NCBI RefSeq assembly: GCF_000633255.1
Contig: NZ_AYMJ01000032.1
Coordinates: 1-64,000 of the forward strand
Direction: 5' to 3'
From: Pseudomonas sp. H1h
GTDB lineage: Bacteria; Pseudomonadota; Gammaproteobacteria; Pseudomonadales; Pseudomonadaceae
DNA: 64,000 bases
Part shown: piece after piece, positions 28,308 to 38,653 of the stretch
How the letters are laid out: every line of letters starts with the position of its first letter
Numbering within the stretch: the stretch's first letter is position 1
The notes under the pieces: generated by a model
What the model was told of the DNA's origin: nothing
The model's database searches: none
Seen by the model: the letters and a program-made list of their open reading frames with translations, nothing else
Translations under genes and position numbers: made by a program

Positions 28308-31151
28308 TCAGACCTGTTCGAGCGCCTCGTTCAGGGCGCGCTCCAGGTCGGCCTTGTAGCGTAGATACAAATTGCTGGAACTCTGAGCATCACCGAGCAG
28401 GCCCGACAGATCCAGGTCGGTGATGTAGCAGCGATAGCGCTCGGTCTCGCGGCGCTGCTCGACGATCTCCCGGGCGACCACATGAAACAACTGGTCGCCA
28501 TGTTCCAGCTCGCTGAATTCCCGTTGATTGCAATACAGGGTGACCTGCACCTCTGCCGGTGCGGCTTTGCCGATGATTGCCTGTACGTCGTAGAACGGTT
28601 TGTTGACCGGGGTCTGCGGCGCCGGCCGTGCTTCGACCCGCCGCGCGCGTCCCGAGCCCGAAGGCAATAACTGGTAATACAAAGTCTCGAGACTGATCGC
28701 CGGACTGCCGTCCATCGGCAGCAGCGCTTCACGCCGGTACTGGATCGATTGCAGGAAGCGTTGCAGCGGCACCAGCAGACTCTGCTCATCGTGATACGGC
28801 AAACGTTGCTGCCACAGTGCGTTGAACTCATCCAGCACGTACAACTCGGCCTGTTGCTCGGTGATCCGGTAGAACACCTGGATCGATTCCGGCTGCCCCA
28901 TCGGCAGGATCAGCGCCAGGTCGTGTTCTTCCAGCGCCATCGGGTCCAGGTGCAGCGGGCTGTAACGTACCTGTTCTTCGCCGAGGTAATCCAGCAGCGC
29001 CGGCAATGTCGCGAGGGCGACATGATTGACCTGTCCCGGCACTAGCTCCAGCACGTGATAGTGCTGTTGCACCTGAATCAGGTAGCGATGGTTCAGCTCG
29101 CTGAGCAGCAGGTTTTGTGCGGTATCAACGATCTCTTCAACACGGCGGGCAATGAACTGTGCGCGGTTGTGGCAAAAGCAGCGCACCTTCAATGAGGGTT
29201 GCTGCGGGCCGCGTGGCAGGTTGTTGAGGTAATCGCGCAGGCAGTCGAGCAGCGCGTGGGGGCCGTCAAAGCGGTTGACCAGCACTTCGTTCCAGCTGTT
29301 GAGCGTGACCTGATCCAGCGTCAGCACGAGGTTTTCACGGACCCCGGCGTAGCTCAGCGAGTCGGTGCGCTCGGTGGTCATCAGAATGTTCAGATCGCGG
29401 TGATGCTTGAGCGGGTCGACGCCGACGTTGACCAGCATCAGTACTTCGCTTGGTACGGCCGCACGCAACAGCGGCTCTTCGGCGACGGTGGGCAAGGGCA
29501 GGGCGATGCACTGCTGCAGGCTGCCAAGCAGGTTGAACAGTTCGAACTCGCTCAGGTCGCTGGTGCCCGGGTGCAGAGCCAGGCGGGTGCTACTGTCGAT
29601 CACGCCGTTGCGGTGGCACCAGGTCAGTAGCTCCAGCAGATGACGGCTGCGCTTGATCGGCGCGAAGTGCTCCCACTCCAGCGCCGTGAGGCTGCCGTTA
29701 TACAGGCCCCAGTGAGTTTGCCCCGGTTCCTTTTTGTTCGGCGACTGCACCAGCGTCAGGGTGTCTTCGGCCAGATCCGGGGCGATTCCGGGGTTGATGA
29801 ACTCGACCTTGTCGGCCTTGCGCTCGAACGCGGCATACAGCCGTCGGCCGAGCACATTCAGATCGCGCTTGTTGATCAGGCTGACGGTCTGTTCGGTGCG
29901 GGCGAACTGGGTCAGGAAGCGATAGCTGTAGTTGAGCTCGTTGACCAGCGCGCGGCGTTCGGCGCTGACCTGGCGGACTTTCCACTGGCTGCGGCTGTCG
30001 AGCAGTGCCAGTTGGCGCTGATCCCAATGCCATTCGCTGGCCAGACGCTCCAGCAGCGAGCGTTGCCAGCCCTGGCTGCGGCTGTTGCCGGTGAGCTTGC
30101 GGTTGACCTTCAGGTACAACGCGCGGCGCACCAACTCCAGACGCTCCGGTTCGTTACGGGCGGTGAGGTATTCCTCGATGCGCCGGTACACGACCATGTA
30201 CGGATCCAGCTCATCCAGATCCAGCTGATTGGCGAACACGGCTTTTTTGAAGCGCAGGCTCAGGCACTGTACCTGCGGGTGTTCGCTGGCGTAGACCTCG
30301 GTCAGCAACAGCTTGAGCACCGACTTGTAGGGCGACTCGATGCCTTTGAACAGCTGCCACAGCCCGGCGCCAACGAACTCTCCCGGTGGAATCGTCGCCA
30401 GATGCCCGAGGTCGAGGGTCTCGTCGGCGCGAATGAAACGCTTGGACAGCAAGGTGTGGGTGTACAGGTCGTAAGCGGTTTCTTCGTAGACCGGCACCAG
30501 CCACCAGATCGGCGTGCGCCCGGCCAGCCAGATCGCCGTGCGGTAAAACTCGTCGAGCAACAGGTAATGCTGGGTGGTGCCGCAGTCTTCGGAACTGAGC
30601 TGGGTGTCGCGCTCGCCTTTGACGAAGCGCACCGGATCGATCAGGAAGAAATGTGCCTCGGCGCCCTGGCTGGCGGCCCAGGTTTCGAGCAGCTGGCATT
30701 TCTTGCGCAGCTCGGCCAGTTCGCTATCGCTCAGGTCCGGCGCATGGCAGACCCACACGTCCATGTCGCTCTGATCGGCCTGGGCCAGGGTGCCGAGGCT
30801 GCCCATCAGGAACAGCCCGTGAATCGGTCGTGGCGGATTGCTGCCGTGACGCGGTTTGTAGGAAAACGAGCGAGTCAGGCGTTGGGCTTCGGCGAGCGCG
30901 TTGGCATCCGGCTCGTAGTTGGACAGTCCGGCTGGCGTGCTGCCCGAGACATAACCCGGCAACAGCGGGTGATTGACGTGAAAGAACAGCGGCAGCAGGG
31001 TCAGCACGCCTTGCTGGCGGGTCGACAAGCCTTCAAGTGCGCGGCCGAGCCGGCCTTCATTGAGTTTTAGAAAACGCGCACGCAACTGGCTGAGTACCTT
31101 GCGGTCGATGCCTTCGTCCAGGTCGGGGCGGATTTCATGGGTGCGCGTCAT
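28308..31151 (-). CDS. cyaA: Class I adenylate cyclase
   Basis: A 947-residue protein matching enterobacterial-type class I adenylate cyclase. The nucleotidyltransferase catalytic motif is GSLGTLAQADQSDMDVWVC near residue 115, and HVNHPLLPGYVSG and DEFYRTAIWLAGRTPIWWLVP are further family landmarks; the long C-terminal half is regulatory. It makes cAMP, used in pseudomonads by Vfr/Crp. Length is slightly above the enterobacterial 848 residues and normal for Pseudomonas. Confidence 0.94.
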   Translation of the reverse strand: MTRTHEIRPDLDEGIDRKVLSQLRARFLKLNEGRLGRALEGLSTRQQGVLTLLPLFFHVNHPLLPGYVSGSTPAGLSNYEPDANALAEAQRLTRSFSYKPRHGSNPPRPIHGLFLMGSLGTLAQADQSDMDVWVCHAPDLSDSELAELRKKCQLLETWAASQGAEAHFFLIDPVRFVKGERDTQLSSEDCGTTQHYLLLDEFYRTAIWLAGRTPIWWLVPVYEETAYDLYTHTLLSKRFIRADETLDLGHLATIPPGEFVGAGLWQLFKGIESPYKSVLKLLLTEVYASEHPQVQCLSLRFKKAVFANQLDLDELDPYMVVYRRIEEYLTARNEPERLELVRRALYLKVNRKLTGNSRSQGWQRSLLERLASEWHWDQRQLALLDSRSQWKVRQVSAERRALVNELNYSYRFLTQFARTEQTVSLINKRDLNVLGRRLYAAFERKADKVEFINPGIAPDLAEDTLTLVQSPNKKEPGQTHWGLYNGSLTALEWEHFAPIKRSRHLLELLTWCHRNGVIDSSTRLALHPGTSDLSEFELFNLLGSLQQCIALPLPTVAEEPLLRAAVPSEVLMLVNVGVDPLKHHRDLNILMTTERTDSLSYAGVRENLVLTLDQVTLNSWNEVLVNRFDGPHALLDCLRDYLNNLPRGPQQPSLKVRCFCHNRAQFIARRVEEIVDTAQNLLLSELNHRYLIQVQQHYHVLELVPGQVNHVALATLPALLDYLGEEQVRYSPLHLDPMALEEHDLALILPMGQPESIQVFYRITEQQAELYVLDEFNALWQQRLPYHDEQSLLVPLQRFLQSIQYRREALLPMDGSPAISLETLYYQLLPSGSGRARRVEARPAPQTPVNKPFYDVQAIIGKAAPAEVQVTLYCNQREFSELEHGDQLFHVVAREIVEQRRETERYRCYITDLDLSGLLGDAQSSSNLYLRYKADLERALNEALEQV

Positions 31152-31334
31152 GTCAGCTCAAACCGGCTCGCAGGCTCGGACGAAGAGGGTCTCGGAATGG
31201 GAGGCAGTTTAGCCTCTGCGCAGCGGGACTTTTAAGCTGAATTTGTTTTTGACGTCAGATTTTTAACGCGAGGCGATCAAGTGGGCCCGCGGAAATCCCG
31301 TGGCAGGAGTTCCCGTGGGCAAAGACGGGGGGAA

Positions 31335-31580
31335 TCAGGCGGTTTCCTGCTCTCTCAGAATGGTCAGCACGGTTTGCACATTTTGCGCGGCATCACGACC
31401 CAGACTGGTCAGATACCCGCCATCGGGCTGGTCGGTGAGTTCTTTTTCGAAGAGGCGTTTGGCGGCGGCGATGTGTTTCGGGGCAGCGGTCTGATGAATT
31501 TTCAAACCTTCCTGGGAACTGTCCAGGTTGAAGAGTGCGAGGACTTCCAGTTCGGCAACCAGCTCAGGGGTAAGCGACAT
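31335..31580 (-). CDS. TIGR02647 family small protein
   Basis: An 81-residue protein: MSLTPELVAELEVLALFNLDSS, HQTAAPKHIAAAKRLFEKE, LTDQPDGGYLTSLGRDAAQNVQ. This pattern is that of a small family (TIGR02647) found mainly in Pseudomonas and relatives and suggested to bind DNA. Function unknown. The 183 bp between it and cyaA (31152-31334) show nothing definite. Confidence 0.8.
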   Translation of the reverse strand: MSLTPELVAELEVLALFNLDSSQEGLKIHQTAAPKHIAAAKRLFEKELTDQPDGGYLTSLGRDAAQNVQTVLTILREQETA

Positions 31581-31735
31581 AAGGACTCCAGACTTTCTAG
31601 GAATTGGACGACAGCGCCCCTAAGGTGAACCCGCTTTTGCGGCATGTCCAGTGCTCAGGTCAGGGTTTTTGTCTTGAGGCGAATTCCAGTGTAGTCGGGG
31701 CTCGTGAGATGGCTGGACGGATACGTAACAAACAT

Positions 31736-31828
31736 TGTGGGAGCGGGCTTGCTCGCGAAAGCGGTGGGGCCATCGACGAAAACATTGGATGTGCCGGCCC
31801 CTTCGCGAGCAAGCCCGTTCCCACAGGG
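31736..31828. repeat. REP doublet (inverted pair)
   Basis: Inverted REP pair whose spacer end TTGGATGTGCCGGCCCC is the same as in the doublet at 26935. Confidence 0.92.
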
Positions 31829-31838
31829 ATATAGGGGT

Positions 31839-32123
31839 TTACTGCTTTTCCGGTGGCAGCTCTGGCAGTGCACGCAGTGCCGCTTCGTACCATTGGGTGT
31901 CGAACGCGCGGTCTTCATCGAGCATCGCGTCAATTTCATAGGCCAGCACGTGCGCCATCAGATTGAGGATCTCTTCGCGCTCGACGCCCACCAGCGTCAG
32001 CTTGTTGAAAGTCGCCTTGGCCGCTGGCGGGTTGTCGCTTTCGATCTGGTTCTCGATGGCTTCGATCAACGTCGCCTCGGTGAACTCTTCTTCGTCGTTG
32101 TCGATGTCTGTCGGCTCGCTCAT
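31839..32123 (-). CDS. Conserved hypothetical acidic protein
   Basis: A 94-residue acidic protein, MSEPTDIDNDEEEFTEATLI..., helical throughout with no signal or membrane segment. LTLVGVEREEILNLMAHVLAYE may be its most ordered part. A GGAG lies upstream of the ATG. I do not recognise a functional family; sequence quality and position in a normal gap suggest a real gene conserved in Pseudomonas. Confidence 0.75.
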   Translation of the reverse strand: MSEPTDIDNDEEEFTEATLIEAIENQIESDNPPAAKATFNKLTLVGVEREEILNLMAHVLAYEIDAMLDEDRAFDTQWYEAALRALPELPPEKQ

Positions 32124-32246
32124 GGCAGGCTCCTCAAGGAAAGGCGCCAGTTTACCCGCATTCAGCGGCGTGATGCTGCTGGCAGGATCGAGTCCGGCGA
32201 TCTATAAACAGTGACTGCCCACCCCGCACGGCCTGGAGGCTATGTG

Positions 32247-32906
32247 ATGTTCAAGCTTTATGGATTCGCTGTCAGCAACTACTACAACATGGTCAAACTG
32301 GCGCTGCTGGAAAAAGGCCTGGCGTACGAAGAGGTGACGTTCTACCCGACGCCGACCCCGGAATCACTGGCCATCAGTCCGCGCGGCAAAGTCCCGGTGC
32401 TGGGTGTCGAGGCGGGTTTCATCAATGAAACCGCGATCATCCTCGAATACCTCGAACAGACCCAAAAAGGTACGCCACTGCTGCCGAGCGATCCGTTCGA
32501 GCGCGCGCAGGTGTTGGCGATAGCCAAGGAAATCGAGCTGTACATCGAGCTGCCGGGCCGCGCCTGTTATGGCGAAGCATTCTTTGGCGCAACGGTGCCG
32601 GAGGCGATCAAGGAAAAAACCAAAGCCGAGCTGCTGCTGGGTTTTGCTGCGCTGGGACGTCACGGCAAGTTCGCCCCTTACGTGGCGGGCGACAGCCTGA
32701 GCATCGCGGATTTGTATTTCCTTTACAGCGTGCCGCCGGCGTGTGCGGTCGGGAAAAAGCTGTTCGATCTGGATTTGCTGGCTGAGATGCCGAAGGCCAA
32801 GGCGCTGCTGGAGCGGCTTGAGCAGAATCCGCATGTGCAGAAGATTGCGGCGGACAAAGAGGCGGCGATGCCGACGTTTTTGGCGATGATCGCGGCGAAA
32901 AAGTGA
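32247..32906 (+). CDS. Glutathione S-transferase family protein
   Basis: A 219-residue GST: thioredoxin-fold N-terminal domain (about 1-78; MFKLYGFAVSNYYNMVKLAL, then SPRGKVPVLGVE with the cis-Pro, and NETAIILEYLEQ with the glutathione gamma-Glu contact) and an all-helical C-terminal domain (about 85-215; GDSLSIADLYFLYSVPP has the conserved Asp). Substrate unknown. GGAGG lies eight bases before ATG 32247; GTG 32244 is an alternative. Confidence 0.9.
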   Translation: MFKLYGFAVSNYYNMVKLALLEKGLAYEEVTFYPTPTPESLAISPRGKVPVLGVEAGFINETAIILEYLEQTQKGTPLLPSDPFERAQVLAIAKEIELYIELPGRACYGEAFFGATVPEAIKEKTKAELLLGFAALGRHGKFAPYVAGDSLSIADLYFLYSVPPACAVGKKLFDLDLLAEMPKAKALLERLEQNPHVQKIAADKEAAMPTFLAMIAAKK

Positions 32907-32930
32907 GATTTGTAGCGTTCTGAAGTCGGC

Positions 32931-33025
32931 ATTCGCGAGCAAGCCCGCTCCCACATTTGATCTGTGGTGAACACAAAATTTGTGAACATCACCAATCCCC
33001 TGTGGGAGCGGGCTTGCTCGCGAAG
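32931..33025. repeat. REP doublet (inverted pair)
   Basis: Inverted REP pair pointing outward from a spacer with GAACACAAAATTTGTGAAC, between the convergent GST and argH genes. The spacer resembles that of the doublet at 46394. Confidence 0.92.
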
Positions 33026-33036
33026 CTTTTGGCTTT

Positions 33037-34431
33037 TTAGCGGCTGGCGATCAGCGCCTGGCCGCGCACCACCGCAGCCTTGACCTGCGCCGGCGCGGTC
33101 CCGCCGATGTGGTCACGGGCATTCACCGAGCCTTCCAGGGTCAGCACGGCGAACACGTCCTGCTCGATCTGATCGCTGAACTGACGCAGTTCTTCCAGGC
33201 TCATCTCGGCCAGATCCTTGCCGGTGTCCACGCCGTACTTCACGGCGTGACCGACGATTTCGTGGCAGTCACGGAACGGCAGGCCACGGCGTACCAGGTA
33301 GTCCGCCAGGTCGGTCGCGGTGGAGAAACCGCGCAGGGCCGCCTCACGCATGATCGCGTGTTTCGGCTTGATCGCCGGGATCATGTCGGCAAAGGCCCGC
33401 AGCGAGTCGCGCAGGGTGTCGGCGGCGTCGAACAGCGGTTCCTTGTCTTCCTGGTTGTCCTTGTTGTAGGCCAGCGGCTGGCCTTTCATCAGGGTCAGCA
33501 AGCCCATCAGTGCACCGAACACCCGGCCGGTCTTGCCACGCACCAGCTCCGGTACGTCGGGGTTTTTCTTTTGCGGCATGATCGAGCTGCCAGTACAGAA
33601 GCGGTCCGGCAGATCGATGAACTGGAACTGCGCGCTGGTCCACAGCACCAGCTCTTCGGAAAAGCGCGACAGGTGCATCATCGCGATGCTTGCCGCCGAG
33701 CAGAACTCGATGGCGAAGTCGCGATCGGAAACGTTGTCCAGCGAGTTGCCGCCCACGGCGTCGAAGCCCAGCAGTTGCGCGGTGTATTCGCGGTCGATCG
33801 GGTAGGTGGTGCCGGCCAGTGCAGCGCTGCCCAGTGGCATGCGGTTGGTGCGCTTGCGGCAGTCAACCAGGCGTTCGTAGTCGCGGCTGAGCATTTCGAA
33901 CCAGGCCAGCATGTGGTGCCCAAAGGTCACTGGCTGCGCAGTCTGCAGGTGGGTGAAGCCCGGCATGATGCTCGCGGCTTCGCGCTCGGCTTGCTCCAGC
34001 AGGCCTTTTTGCAGGCGGGTGATCTCGGCCAGGATCAGGTCGATCTCGTCACGCAACCACAGGCGGATGTCGGTCGCGACCTGGTCGTTGCGGCTGCGCC
34101 CGGTGTGCAGTTTCTTGCCGGTGACGCCGATGCGGTCGGTCAGGCGCGCTTCGATGTTCATGTGCACGTCTTCGAGGTCGACGCGCCAGTCGAACTGGCC
34201 GGCCTCGATTTCGCTCTGGATGGTCTTCAGGCCATCGATGATGCTGTCGCGCTCGGCATCCGTCAGCACGCCGACCTTGGCCAGCATGGTGGCGTGGGCG
34301 ATCGAGCCCATGATGTCGTGGCGATACAGGCGCTGGTCGAAAGTGACGGAGGCGGTGAAGCGGGCGACGAAGGCGTCGACGGGTTCACTGAAGCGGCCGC
34401 CCCAGGACTGATTGGTCTTGTCAGTGCTCAT
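33037..34431 (-). CDS. argH: Argininosuccinate lyase
   Basis: A 464-residue enzyme releasing arginine and fumarate from argininosuccinate. The fumarase/lyase signature [12 protein letters not shown] is present, as are [26 protein letters not shown] and [13 protein letters not shown] 34431 ([14 protein letters not shown]) is the family start; the open frame to 34515 adds 28 non-family residues. Confidence 0.97.
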   Translation of the reverse strand: MSTDKTNQSWGGRFSEPVDAFVARFTASVTFDQRLYRHDIMGSIAHATMLAKVGVLTDAERDSIIDGLKTIQSEIEAGQFDWRVDLEDVHMNIEARLTDRIGVTGKKLHTGRSRNDQVATDIRLWLRDEIDLILAEITRLQKGLLEQAEREAASIMPGFTHLQTAQPVTFGHHMLAWFEMLSRDYERLVDCRKRTNRMPLGSAALAGTTYPIDREYTAQLLGFDAVGGNSLDNVSDRDFAIEFCSAASIAMMHLSRFSEELVLWTSAQFQFIDLPDRFCTGSSIMPQKKNPDVPELVRGKTGRVFGALMGLLTLMKGQPLAYNKDNQEDKEPLFDAADTLRDSLRAFADMIPAIKPKHAIMREAALRGFSTATDLADYLVRRGLPFRDCHEIVGHAVKYGVDTGKDLAEMSLEELRQFSDQIEQDVFAVLTLEGSVNARDHIGGTAPAQVKAAVVRGQALIASR

Positions 34432-34903
34432 GAATTCGCTCGTATCGGCTTGGAGAAAGAAGGCGTGAAACGCTGGCGCGGATAATAACAGGGTTGCCAA
34501 TCCTGTCGCTGACACCGGTCGATACGTTTTTTTCTCATCTGCTGGTTCATAGTCGGCGCTCTAACCGTGGGATTTGCGCAAGGATATTTTTCGATTGAGC
34601 AATATCAGCCCGGCAAGCGTCTACAGTAGGACATAAGGGTCGGCGCGACTGCGGATCGCGCAAACGTCCGGACGCCGACTATAAGAAGAGGGGGTGGGTG
34701 GATTTGTCCTTTGGCAAACCCCGTGAGAAACGCAGGAAACAGCGGGCTTTGAGCAGTACGACCCGGGCACTGGCAAATATTGCTGGCCGACGTACGGCAC
34801 TTTTTGGCGCTCGGGCTAGTCTTAGCGTGGATCGCGGTGACGGACGTCACTTCACCTGTCTACGCTATCCTTGTGCGAGACTCACGCAGGAATCCAGCGC
34901 AAT
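34432..34903. other. 472-bp intergenic region between argH and algR, no sensor kinase gene
   Basis: It separates divergent argH and algR and must hold both promoters. In P. aeruginosa the AlgZ/FimS sensor kinase gene lies here; no such gene or clear remnant is visible. A 69-codon frame at 34698-34907 does not resemble any kinase part and runs into the algR start. Confidence 0.7.
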
Positions 34904-35650
34904 ATGAATGTCCTGATCGTTGATGACGAACCACTGGCTCGCGAGCGCCTAAGCCGTATGGTAAGCGAGCTCGAGGGTTACACAGTCCTGGAGCCCAGCG
35001 CCACGAATGGCGAAGAGGCGTTGGCGCTGATCGACAGCCACAAGCCGGATATCGTGCTGCTCGATATCCGCATGCCGGGCCTCGATGGCCTGCAAGTGGC
35101 TGCCCGTCTGTGCGAACGCGAAACGCCGCCCGCCGTGGTGTTTTGCACCGGCCCCGATGAATTTGCCGTGGAAGCCCTGCAGGCCAGCGCCGTGGGCTAT
35201 GTGGTGAAACCCGTGCGAACCGAACATCTGCATGACGCCCTGAAACGGGCTGAACGTCCCAACCGGGCCCAACTCTCGGCCCTGACCCGCCCTGCTGCCG
35301 AAAGCGGCAACGGCCCGCGCAGTCATATCAGCGCCCGCACCCGCAAAGGCATCGAGCTGATCCCGCTGGATCAGGTGGTCTACTTCATTGCCGATCACAA
35401 GTACGTGACGTTGCGCCATGAGAGCGGCGAAGTGCTGCTGGACGAACCCCTCAAGGCCCTCGAAGACGAATTTGGTGAACGCTTCGTGCGTATCCACCGC
35501 AATGCGCTGGTCGCCCGTGACCGCATCGAGCGTCTGCAACGCACGCCACTGGGGCATTTCCAGTTATTCCTCAAGGGTCTGAACGGCGATGCATTGATCG
35601 TCAGCCGCCGGCATGTGGCCGGTGTGCGCAAAATGATGCAGGGCCTGTAA
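34904..35650 (+). CDS. algR: LytTR-family response regulator AlgR
   Basis: A 248-residue response regulator. The receiver domain (1-120) begins MNVLIVDDEPLARERL with Asp7 and Asp8, the phospho-acceptor Asp54 is in VLLDIRMPGLDG, and Lys is in VVKPVR. The C-terminal LytTR DNA-binding domain (about 145-245) has VYFIADHKYVTLRHE and RIHRNALVARDRIE. In P. aeruginosa AlgR controls alginate, twitching and other genes. ATG 34904 matches the family start; the frame is open to 34871. hemC follows 138 bp downstream. Confidence 0.95.
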   Translation: MNVLIVDDEPLARERLSRMVSELEGYTVLEPSATNGEEALALIDSHKPDIVLLDIRMPGLDGLQVAARLCERETPPAVVFCTGPDEFAVEALQASAVGYVVKPVRTEHLHDALKRAERPNRAQLSALTRPAAESGNGPRSHISARTRKGIELIPLDQVVYFIADHKYVTLRHESGEVLLDEPLKALEDEFGERFVRIHRNALVARDRIERLQRTPLGHFQLFLKGLNGDALIVSRRHVAGVRKMMQGL

Positions 35651-35788
35651 CCCGGTCATTCCGGGCGGTTCCGGAGTCTTTTTACCAGGCATTGCCGGCC
35701 AGGGAGGCCACGCCGTTTCTGATTCAAGTCAAAGTGGATTTGGCTGAGCTGTTATTATCCGCCGTATCTATTCAGTACGGATTGATCC

Positions 35789-36730
35789 ATGTCCTCTCGC
35801 GAAATCCGCATCGCCACCCGTAAAAGTGCGCTGGCCCTCTGGCAGGCCGAATACGTCAAAGCCCGTCTGGAAGCGGCCCATCCGGGTCTGCTGGTGACGC
35901 TGGTGCCCATGGTCAGTCGCGGCGACAAGCTGCTCGACTCACCGCTGTCGAAAATCGGCGGCAAAGGCCTGTTCGTCAAGGAACTGGAAACCGCGCTGCT
36001 GGAGAATGAAGCCGACATCGCCGTGCACTCGATGAAAGACGTGCCGATGGACTTCCCCGAAGGTTTGGGTCTGTTCTGCATCTGCGAACGCGAAGACCCG
36101 CGCGATGCCTTCGTTTCCAATACTTACGCCAGCCTCGACGCGTTGCCTGCCGGTGCCATCGTCGGTACCTCCAGCCTGCGTCGTCAGGCGCAGTTGCTGA
36201 CCCGCCGCCCCGATCTCGAGATCCGCTTCCTGCGCGGTAACGTCAACACTCGCCTGGCCAAGCTCGATGCCGGCGAGTACGACGCGATCATCCTCGCGGC
36301 GGCCGGTCTGATCCGTCTCGGTTTCGAAGACCGGATTACCTGCGCGATCAGTGTCGACGACAGCCTGCCCGCCGGTGGCCAAGGCGCCGTCGGTATCGAA
36401 TGCCGCAGCGCCGACAGGCAAATCCATGCCTTGCTCGCGCCACTGCATCACGCCGATACCTCTTCGCGTGTGACCGCCGAACGGGCCCTCAACAAACATC
36501 TGAATGGCGGCTGCCAGGTGCCGATCGCCTGCTACGCCGTGCTCGAAGGTGAGCAGTTGTGGTTGCGTGGCCTGGTGGGCGAGCCGAGCGGTGGCAAGCT
36601 GCTCAGCGCCGAAGCGCGCGCACCGCGTGCCGATGCCGAAGCGCTGGGTGTGAAGGTCGCTGAAGACCTGCTGAGCCAGGGTGCCGACGACATTCTCAAA
36701 GCGGTCTATGGCGAGGCAGGTCACGAGTGA
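35789..36730 (+). CDS. hemC: Porphobilinogen deaminase (hydroxymethylbilane synthase)
   Basis: A 313-residue enzyme that polymerises four porphobilinogens. The dipyrromethane cofactor cysteine is Cys242 in [37 protein letters not shown] and [14 protein letters not shown] are family motifs. It overlaps hemD by 4 bp (GTGA), first of four heme-related genes in a row. Confidence 0.97.
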   Translation: MSSREIRIATRKSALALWQAEYVKARLEAAHPGLLVTLVPMVSRGDKLLDSPLSKIGGKGLFVKELETALLENEADIAVHSMKDVPMDFPEGLGLFCICEREDPRDAFVSNTYASLDALPAGAIVGTSSLRRQAQLLTRRPDLEIRFLRGNVNTRLAKLDAGEYDAIILAAAGLIRLGFEDRITCAISVDDSLPAGGQGAVGIECRSADRQIHALLAPLHHADTSSRVTAERALNKHLNGGCQVPIACYAVLEGEQLWLRGLVGEPSGGKLLSAEARAPRADAEALGVKVAEDLLSQGADDILKAVYGEAGHE

Positions 36731-37494
36731 CCGGCTGGCGCCTGCTGCTGACGCGCCCTGCGGACGACTGCACGGCGCTGGCCGAGGTGTTGGCCCAAGC
36801 CGGTTTTTTCAGCAGTTGCCTGCCGCTTCTGGACATCGCACCGCTGCCGGTCTCTGAGAAAATACGTCAGGCGATGACCCAGTTGCCGAACTGCAGCGCA
36901 GTCATCGTGGTCAGCAAACCGGCGGCGCGAATTGCTGTCGACCTGCTCGATACTTTTGACCTGAACCCGGTATCGATGCCGTGGTTCAGCGTCGGAGCGG
37001 CGACGGCGCAGATTCTTCGCGATCGTGGCCTGGACGTGCACTTCCCGGCCACCGGCGATGACAGCGAAGCCTTGCTGCAATTGCCGCGTCTGCGCGAAGC
37101 CGTTGCGCAGCCTGATGCGCAGGTGTTGATCCTGCGCGGGGAGGGTGGTCGTGAGCTGCTCGCCGAGCGTCTGCGCGCGCTAGGTGCTAGTGTCGAGTAT
37201 CTGGAGTTGTATCGGCGCGACCTGCCGGCCTATCCGCCGCACGAACTGACGCGGCGGATTGCAGCGGAACGCTTGAACGGGCTGGTGGTCAGCAGTGGAC
37301 AGGGTTTCGAGCACTTGCGCCGCATGGCCGGCGCTGCCTGGCCTGCGATTGCGCAGTTGCCGTTGTTTGTTCCAAGCCCAAGGGTCGCCGAGCTGGCACG
37401 TGCCGCCGGGGCTCAAACAGTTGTGGATTGCCGCGGCGCGAGTGCCGCGGCTTTGCTGACGGCGTTACGGGAGCATCCCGTGCCCGTTCTCTAA
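36727..37494 (+). CDS. hemD: Uroporphyrinogen-III synthase
   Basis: A 255-residue bilobed enzyme that closes hydroxymethylbilane into uroporphyrinogen III. The sequence is poorly conserved in the family; [13 protein letters not shown] at the start, [30 protein letters not shown] and [10 protein letters not shown] fit. Start is GTG at 36727, overlapping the hemC stop, which fits translational coupling. Confidence 0.93.
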   Translation: MTGWRLLLTRPADDCTALAEVLAQAGFFSSCLPLLDIAPLPVSEKIRQAMTQLPNCSAVIVVSKPAARIAVDLLDTFDLNPVSMPWFSVGAATAQILRDRGLDVHFPATGDDSEALLQLPRLREAVAQPDAQVLILRGEGGRELLAERLRALGASVEYLELYRRDLPAYPPHELTRRIAAERLNGLVVSSGQGFEHLRRMAGAAWPAIAQLPLFVPSPRVAELARAAGAQTVVDCRGASAAALLTALREHPVPVL

Positions 37495-37510
37495 TGCAAA
37501 GGATGGATAC

Positions 37511-38653
37511 GTGAGCGAAACAGCCTTGCCCAAAGATGACGTCCAACCTGTGATCGATGCCCAGGTTGAAACTCCACCGCCGGCCAGAGAGCCGCGCCGA
37601 GGCAACGGACTGGCCATTGTCGCCCTGTTGCTCGGCGCTGCCGGCGTGGCGATCGGTGGCTGGGGTGTCTGGCAGGTGCGTCACCTGCAGACCAACACCG
37701 CACAGCAGTCGGGCCAGGTGCAGGCGCTGAACGATCAGGCGCAGAGCCTCAAGCTCAATGAGCAGCGCCTGACTGAGCGCCTCGCGCAGTTGCCGGGTGC
37801 CGACGAGCTTGCTGATCGCCAGCGTCTGGTGACGCAATTGCAGGGTGATCAGCAGCGCCTCAACCAGCGTCTGGAAACCGTCCTCGGCGCCAGCCGCAAG
37901 GACTGGCGTCTGGCCGAGGCCGAGCATCTGCTGCGCCTGGCCAGCTTGCGTCTGTCAGCCTTGCAGGACATCAGCAGCGCCCAGGCACTGGTGCAGGGCG
38001 CCGACGAAATCCTCCGTGAACAGAACGACCCGGGCTCGTTCGCTGCTCGCGAGCAAGTGGCAAAAACCCTTGTTGCCCTGCGCAGCACCGAGCAGCCGGA
38101 TCGCACCGGCTTGTTCCTGCGCATTGGCGCCTTGCGTGATCAGGTCATCGAGCTGACCGAGCTGGCGCCGGAGTACAAGGATCGCGGCGAATCGCTGCTG
38201 GGCCTGACCGCTGATGGCGATGGTGCCAGTCGCTGGGCACAGTGGTGGGATCAGGTTTCGCGTTACATCCGCATCGACTTCAACGCTGACAAGAATGTGA
38301 AGCCACTGTTGGCCGGACAAAGTCTGAGCCAGGTGCGCCTGGCCCTGAGCCTGGCGCTGGAGCAGGCGCAGTGGGCCGCGCTCAATGGTCAGGCGCCGGT
38401 TTACACCCAGGCGCTGACTGAAGCACGGGACGTGCTCAAGGGCAATTTCAATCCGGATAATCCGCAGAGCAAAATCATGCTCGAACAGGTCGCCGAGCTG
38501 AGCCAGCAACCGGTCACGGTCAAGACGCCCGACCTGACCGGCACGCTGAGCGCGGTGCAGGGTTATCTGGAGCGACGTAACGTCAACGCTGAAGAATCGG
38601 TCAAACCGTTCGCCAAACCTGCCGCCAACACTGCGCAGGAGACCATGCCATGA
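37511..38653 (+). CDS. hemX: HemX-family membrane protein
   Basis: A 380-residue inner-membrane protein of the HemX family. A Pro-rich cytoplasmic N terminus is followed by one membrane helix at about residues 33-55 (LAIVALLLGAAGVAIGGWGV) and a Gln-rich coiled coil (QVQALNDQAQSLKLNEQRL), then a large periplasmic domain. It is often labelled uroporphyrinogen-III C-methyltransferase by operon, but it has no SAM-binding methyltransferase motifs. Start is GTG 37511 with AAGGATGG upstream; it overlaps hemY by 4 bp. Confidence 0.9.
   Translation: MSETALPKDDVQPVIDAQVETPPPAREPRRGNGLAIVALLLGAAGVAIGGWGVWQVRHLQTNTAQQSGQVQALNDQAQSLKLNEQRLTERLAQLPGADELADRQRLVTQLQGDQQRLNQRLETVLGASRKDWRLAEAEHLLRLASLRLSALQDISSAQALVQGADEILREQNDPGSFAAREQVAKTLVALRSTEQPDRTGLFLRIGALRDQVIELTELAPEYKDRGESLLGLTADGDGASRWAQWWDQVSRYIRIDFNADKNVKPLLAGQSLSQVRLALSLALEQAQWAALNGQAPVYTQALTEARDVLKGNFNPDNPQSKIMLEQVAELSQQPVTVKTPDLTGTLSAVQGYLERRNVNAEESVKPFAKPAANTAQETMP

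Noticed and set aside
34698-34907. Remnant of an AlgZ/FimS kinase gene
   Set aside because: The 69-codon frame has no hydrophobic segment or kinase motif and overlaps the algR start.
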